NCBI RefSeq assembly: GCF_003390925.1
Contig: NZ_QUBS01000016.1
Coordinates: 34,671 to 98,670, forward strand
Length of the DNA: 64,000 nucleotides
Direction of reading: 5' to 3'
From: Trinickia diaoshuihuensis
Lineage (GTDB): Bacteria; Pseudomonadota; Gammaproteobacteria; Burkholderiales; Burkholderiaceae
Below, in pieces: positions 61,320-64,000 of this stretch (position 1 is its first letter; each line of letters opens with the position of its first letter). Under the pieces are notes generated by a model. That model worked only from the letters and a program-made list of their open reading frames with translations. It was not told where the DNA came from and searched no databases. A program made the position numbers and the translations under genes.

Positions 61320-61865
61320 ATGAAACTTACACCGATTGCCGAACGATTCATTCTTCACTGGGGCGAGATGGGTTCGCGTTGGGGGGTGAACCGCACCGTC
61401 GCGCAAATCCACGCTCTGCTCTACCTGCTTGGGCGGCCACTTGCTGCGGACGAAATCGCCGATACCCTTGGTGTCGCACGCTCCAATGTCAGCACGAGTC
61501 TCAAGGAGCTTCAGTCGTGGAGACTCGCGAAGGTCGTCCATGTGATGGGAGACCGTCGCGACCATTTCGAGACCTCCACAGACATCTGGGAGTTGTTTCG
61601 GTTGATCGTGGAGGGCCGACGACAACGCGAGATAGACCCGACCCTGACCATGTTGCGCGACAGTCTGATCAGTCCTGAGATGGCGCAAGAAAGCGAGGAG
61701 ACGGAGCAACGGCTTAAGGCAACACTGGCGTTTCTCGAGACCCTTACGACATGGTCGGATGAAATGTTGCGCATGAAGCCGGAAACTCTGATGAAAGCCC
61801 TAGGAATCGGCGCGAAGATAAGTCGGACCGTGCGGCGTACAAAGAGATCGCGCAAGCAGGAATGA
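61320..61865 (+). CDS. GbsR/MarR-family transcriptional regulator
   Basis: 181 residues. An N-terminal helix then a winged helix (LLGRPLAADEIADTLGVARSNVSTSLKELQSWRLAKVVHVMGDRRDHF) typical of the GbsR/MarR family; the C-terminal half is helical (dimer arm). The ATG at 61320 is only about 7 bases after the best -10, so its mRNA may be leaderless; TTG 61284 in frame is inside the operator and rejected. It most likely represses itself, the divergent DCC gene and the SDR-DoxX operon downstream. Confidence 0.85.
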   Translation: MKLTPIAERFILHWGEMGSRWGVNRTVAQIHALLYLLGRPLAADEIADTLGVARSNVSTSLKELQSWRLAKVVHVMGDRRDHFETSTDIWELFRLIVEGRRQREIDPTLTMLRDSLISPEMAQESEETEQRLKATLAFLETLTTWSDEMLRMKPETLMKALGIGAKISRTVRRTKRSRKQE

Positions 61866-61876
61866 CCCGGTCGTGG

Positions 61877-61902
61877 AGGACGACGCAGTCGTCCTTTTTT
61901 TT
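61877..61902 (+). terminator. Strong intrinsic terminator after the GbsR/MarR gene
   Basis: AGGACGAC (61877-61884) and GTCGTCCT (61888-61895) form a perfect 8-bp stem around GCA, immediately followed by seven T residues. It separates the regulator gene from the next operon, which therefore needs its own promoter. Confidence 0.85.
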
Positions 61903-61911
61903 GCACATTTA

Positions 61912-61929
61912 TTTCGGTGTTGACAGAAA
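61912..61929. promoter_or_regulatory. GbsR/MarR operator 3 before the membrane-protein/SDR operon
   Basis: TTTCGGTGT-TGACAGAAA (61912-61929): the right arm is identical to that of operator 2 and the 16-base core TGACAGAAATAACAGA differs from it in two places. It lies between the terminator and the next gene, placing that operon under the same regulator. Confidence 0.5.
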
Positions 61930-61953
61930 TAACAGAAAACGGAGAATAAAGTG

Positions 61954-62334
61954 ATGATCGTGTTGTCGCTGATGTTTGAGTGGACGGTCCCAGTCCTTGC
62001 GGGCGTGTTTGCAACCCGATACCTGAAAAAGGTTTTGTGGGACGTACTGGTTTATCTTTGCGGCACACCCGGGCGCGCGGAATTCTGGGCTCGTGTCAGC
62101 GCCGTGCTGATCGCGGCTACACCATTACTGTTCGTGATGGTGACAAGTGTCAACCCTCTGGCTCGCTCGACAGGGGACCCGATCTGTTCTATCGGTCTGT
62201 TGCGCAGAACCTGCATCTTCACGCTGCTCGGCGTACTTGCGGCAGTCGGTGGTATTGCGGTGATCGTTGGCCGGTATATTCCGCGCGCCGCTGAGGTAGC
62301 GCATCCCGCGTCCGTCGCGAAGGGGGCCGCATGA
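61954..62334 (+). CDS. Small four-helix membrane protein of the SDR-DoxX operon
   Basis: 126 residues from the ATG at 61954 (GGAG 9 bases upstream; a GTG at 61951 is in frame). About three or four TM helices: around 8-22, 45-65 and 85-105, with a conserved-looking KKVLWDVLVYLCGTP segment between. No family recognised; such proteins regularly accompany DoxX-like SDR genes. It overlaps the next gene by 4 bases (ATGA). Confidence 0.65.
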   Translation: MIVLSLMFEWTVPVLAGVFATRYLKKVLWDVLVYLCGTPGRAEFWARVSAVLIAATPLLFVMVTSVNPLARSTGDPICSIGLLRRTCIFTLLGVLAAVGGIAVIVGRYIPRAAEVAHPASVAKGAA

Positions 62335-63632
62335 ACGTGCTCGTTTGCGGAGCCCATGGCTTCGTCGGACAAGCGGTTTGTACCGCACTTGCCCGACGCG
62401 GTTATCGGATATTGAAGGGCATTCGCCATGCGAAGGAGAGCGACGAATTCGAGGTCGACTACACCACAAATCTTGACCCGGCATCCTGGACATCGAAGCT
62501 GCGGGATATCGACGTCGTGATCAATGCCGTGGGAATTTTGATCGAGCGCGCGGGACAGACGTTCGAACTCGTCCATCATCGCGCCCCGGTCGCACTCTTC
62601 GAAGCTGCCTGTCGCGCTGGTGTTCGACATATCGTGCAGATATCGGCATTGGGCGCACACACAGGGACGACTGCTTATTTCAAAAGCAAGCTGGCGGCGG
62701 ATGAGTACTTGATGTCGCAGCCTGTCGAACATCATATTCTCAGGCCTGCCCTCGTGTATGGGCCAGACGGAAAGTCGTCGCGCTTCTTTCGAACTATCGC
62801 CGCGTCGCCCATCCATCCTCTGCCGGCCGGAGGGCACCAATGGGTCCGGCCGATCCATGTGGATGATCTTGCCGAAATTGTCGTTCGCCTCATCGACCAC
62901 GTGAATCTGCAGCCAAACGCGGCCGTTCGAAGTGAGGCGAGGGTCGACGCTGATACCCCGGCGGTCCTGGAACTCGTCGGTCACACGCGACTTGAATACA
63001 AGGACATGCTTGCCGTCTACCGCAGATCGATGGCATTCGAGCCTGCGTGGCAATTCAGCATTCCTCGCCGGTTCGTCGATATCGCCGCAAAGGTCTGCGA
63101 CCGTATACCCGGCTCGATGCTGACACGGGACACCTGGCACATGCTCGAGCAAGGCAGTTCGGCTGAAGTCGATACGACGGCACGCATTTTGGGTCGCCCT
63201 CCTGCCGGCATTGAAATGTTCATTGGACCGGTCGAGGCCATGTCCTTGAGACAAACCGCGCTTGCCTTTTGGCGATCGTTGTCCTTGCGTATCGCACTGG
63301 CAATCACTTGGCTCGGAACGGCCGTATGCAGCGCGTTCTTTTATCCCAAAGCCGAAAGCCTTGCATTACTTGCCCGCCTTCACTTGCACGGCGGGGCGGC
63401 GCTTGGACTGCTCTATGGGGCATCCGCGATTGACGCCATGATTGGCGTTCTCACGCTCACGCACCCGGGAAAACGTTTGTGGATCGCGCAGGCATTTCTT
63501 GTCGGCCTATATTCCTGCATCGTTGCCATAACACTACCCGAGTTCCTGTGGCACCCGTTCGGCCCAATCCTGAAGAACGTGCCCATTCTCGCCGTGCTCG
63601 GAGTACTGACGATGGAGGAAACGACATCATGA
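62331..63632 (+). CDS. NAD(P)-binding SDR with C-terminal DoxX-like membrane domain
   Basis: 433 residues. Residues 1-290 are an atypical SDR related to the NDUFA9/NmrA group: MNVLVCGAHGFVGQAV is the cofactor loop, then VVINAVGIL, HIVQISALGA and YFKSKLAADEYL (YxxxK-like), and LRPALVYGP. Residues about 305-430 form four TM helices of a DoxX-like domain. The fusion suggests a membrane-bound redox protein. First-rank member of the operator-3 operon; translationally coupled to genes before and after. Confidence 0.9.
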   Translation: MNVLVCGAHGFVGQAVCTALARRGYRILKGIRHAKESDEFEVDYTTNLDPASWTSKLRDIDVVINAVGILIERAGQTFELVHHRAPVALFEAACRAGVRHIVQISALGAHTGTTAYFKSKLAADEYLMSQPVEHHILRPALVYGPDGKSSRFFRTIAASPIHPLPAGGHQWVRPIHVDDLAEIVVRLIDHVNLQPNAAVRSEARVDADTPAVLELVGHTRLEYKDMLAVYRRSMAFEPAWQFSIPRRFVDIAAKVCDRIPGSMLTRDTWHMLEQGSSAEVDTTARILGRPPAGIEMFIGPVEAMSLRQTALAFWRSLSLRIALAITWLGTAVCSAFFYPKAESLALLARLHLHGGAALGLLYGASAIDAMIGVLTLTHPGKRLWIAQAFLVGLYSCIVAITLPEFLWHPFGPILKNVPILAVLGVLTMEETTS

Positions 63633-63985
63633 ACTTCTATCTGGCGATCAAGACATTGCATATCGTCTCGTCTGTCGTGCTCGTCGGGACGGGCTTCGGC
63701 ACTGCCTTCTATTTGTTCTTCGCGAACAGGACACGAAGCGTACAGGGGATTGCGCTGGTGACGCGACTCGTTGTCCGGGCGGATTGCTGGTTCACGACCC
63801 CTGCGGTCATTGTTCAACCGGTCTCCGGACTATGGCTCGCTCATACGGCGGGGTGGACATGGCAGACGCCGTGGATCGTGGCCGCGTTCTGCCTCTATCT
63901 GCTTGCTGGCATGTGCGAGCTAACGTCAATAGTGGTGTATGAACAAATTGACGGCGATCGATTTCAAGCGGCGAGTTTCTGCTGA
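63629..63985 (+). CDS. DUF2269 family membrane protein, apparently shortened at the C-terminus
   Basis: 118 residues from the ATG overlapping the previous stop. The N-terminus (FYLAIKTLHIVSSVVLVGTGFGTAFYLFF) and the GWTWQTPWIVAAFCLYLLAGMCEL region match DUF2269, an integral membrane family of unknown function. Normal members continue about 30-40 residues with another TM after the LTSIVV segment; here the frame reads VYEQIDGDRFQAASFC and stops, so the end looks altered by a frameshift or junction near 63940. It may still be the true end in this lineage. Confidence 0.65.
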   Translation: MNFYLAIKTLHIVSSVVLVGTGFGTAFYLFFANRTRSVQGIALVTRLVVRADCWFTTPAVIVQPVSGLWLAHTAGWTWQTPWIVAAFCLYLLAGMCELTSIVVYEQIDGDRFQAASFC

Positions 63986-64000
63986 ACCGGCCGATCGTCT
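63939..64000 (+). CDS. Possible start of a new gene running off the window
   Basis: From the ATG at 63939 the frame is open to the window end for 20 codons (MNKLTAIDFKRRVSAEPADR). It overlaps the end of the DUF2269 gene. No clear ribosome site. If DUF2269 was disrupted, this could be the disrupting element or a shifted reading frame. Too short to identify. Confidence 0.2.
   Translation, partial: MNKLTAIDFKRRVSAEPADR

Overview
The window is GC-rich, densely coded DNA with the strong G/C bias at third codon positions typical of Burkholderiaceae. The genus is inferred from a linked rpfR/rpfF pair (Burkholderia diffusible signal factor receptor and synthase) and from the type of T6SS cluster. 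Burkholderia, Paraburkholderia or Trinickia would all fit, and I cannot choose between them from sequence alone. No rRNA, tRNA, CRISPR array or recognisable insertion sequence was seen.

Left part (1-20106): signalling. A small serine hydrolase and a methyltransferase are followed by a chemoreceptor, a PotD-like periplasmic binding protein and a diguanylate cyclase translationally coupled to it (resembling the NspS/MbaA polyamine-sensing logic). Next come RpfR (FI-PAS-GGDEF-EAL) and the convergent RpfF, two uncharacterised membrane proteins, a 24-residue membrane peptide, the glycogen debranching enzyme GlgX on the minus strand, and a porin / PBP-like protein / Cache-PAS-GAF-GGDEF-EAL operon. 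Together with a GGDEF-EAL protein at 51.2-53.2 kb, four c-di-GMP enzymes flank the T6SS.

Centre (20777-45246): a complete type VI secretion system, all on the plus strand, in the order tssB-tssC-hcp-tssE-tssF-tssG-tssH(clpV)-vgrG, then a MORN-repeat protein, a DUF4280 PAAR-like protein and a small membrane protein, then a metabolic insert (binding protein, dicarboxylate-type symporter, Asp/Glu racemase, second symporter), then tssJ-tssK-tssL-tssM-tssA. Many genes overlap by 1-46 bases, so the cluster probably behaves as one or two operons. The insert, the degenerate NTPase site of TssM and strong hairpins on both sides of hcp are the unusual points. A Fic-domain AMPylase with its own inhibitory motif follows directly.

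Right part (46 kb to the end): accessory metabolism and regulators. It holds LysR/SDR/SDR, LysR/MFS (MdtD-like), a decaying LysR-SDR pair (nonsense mutation plus 5' truncation), a zinc alcohol dehydrogenase, a monooxygenase-like protein, a YunG-like gene, a LysE exporter with a divergent Lrp regulator, a TetR/NmrA pair with a perfect operator, and a GbsR/MarR-type regulon (DCC protein, membrane protein, SDR-DoxX fusion, DUF2269) with three matching operator sequences. The DUF2269 gene looks prematurely ended just before the window edge.
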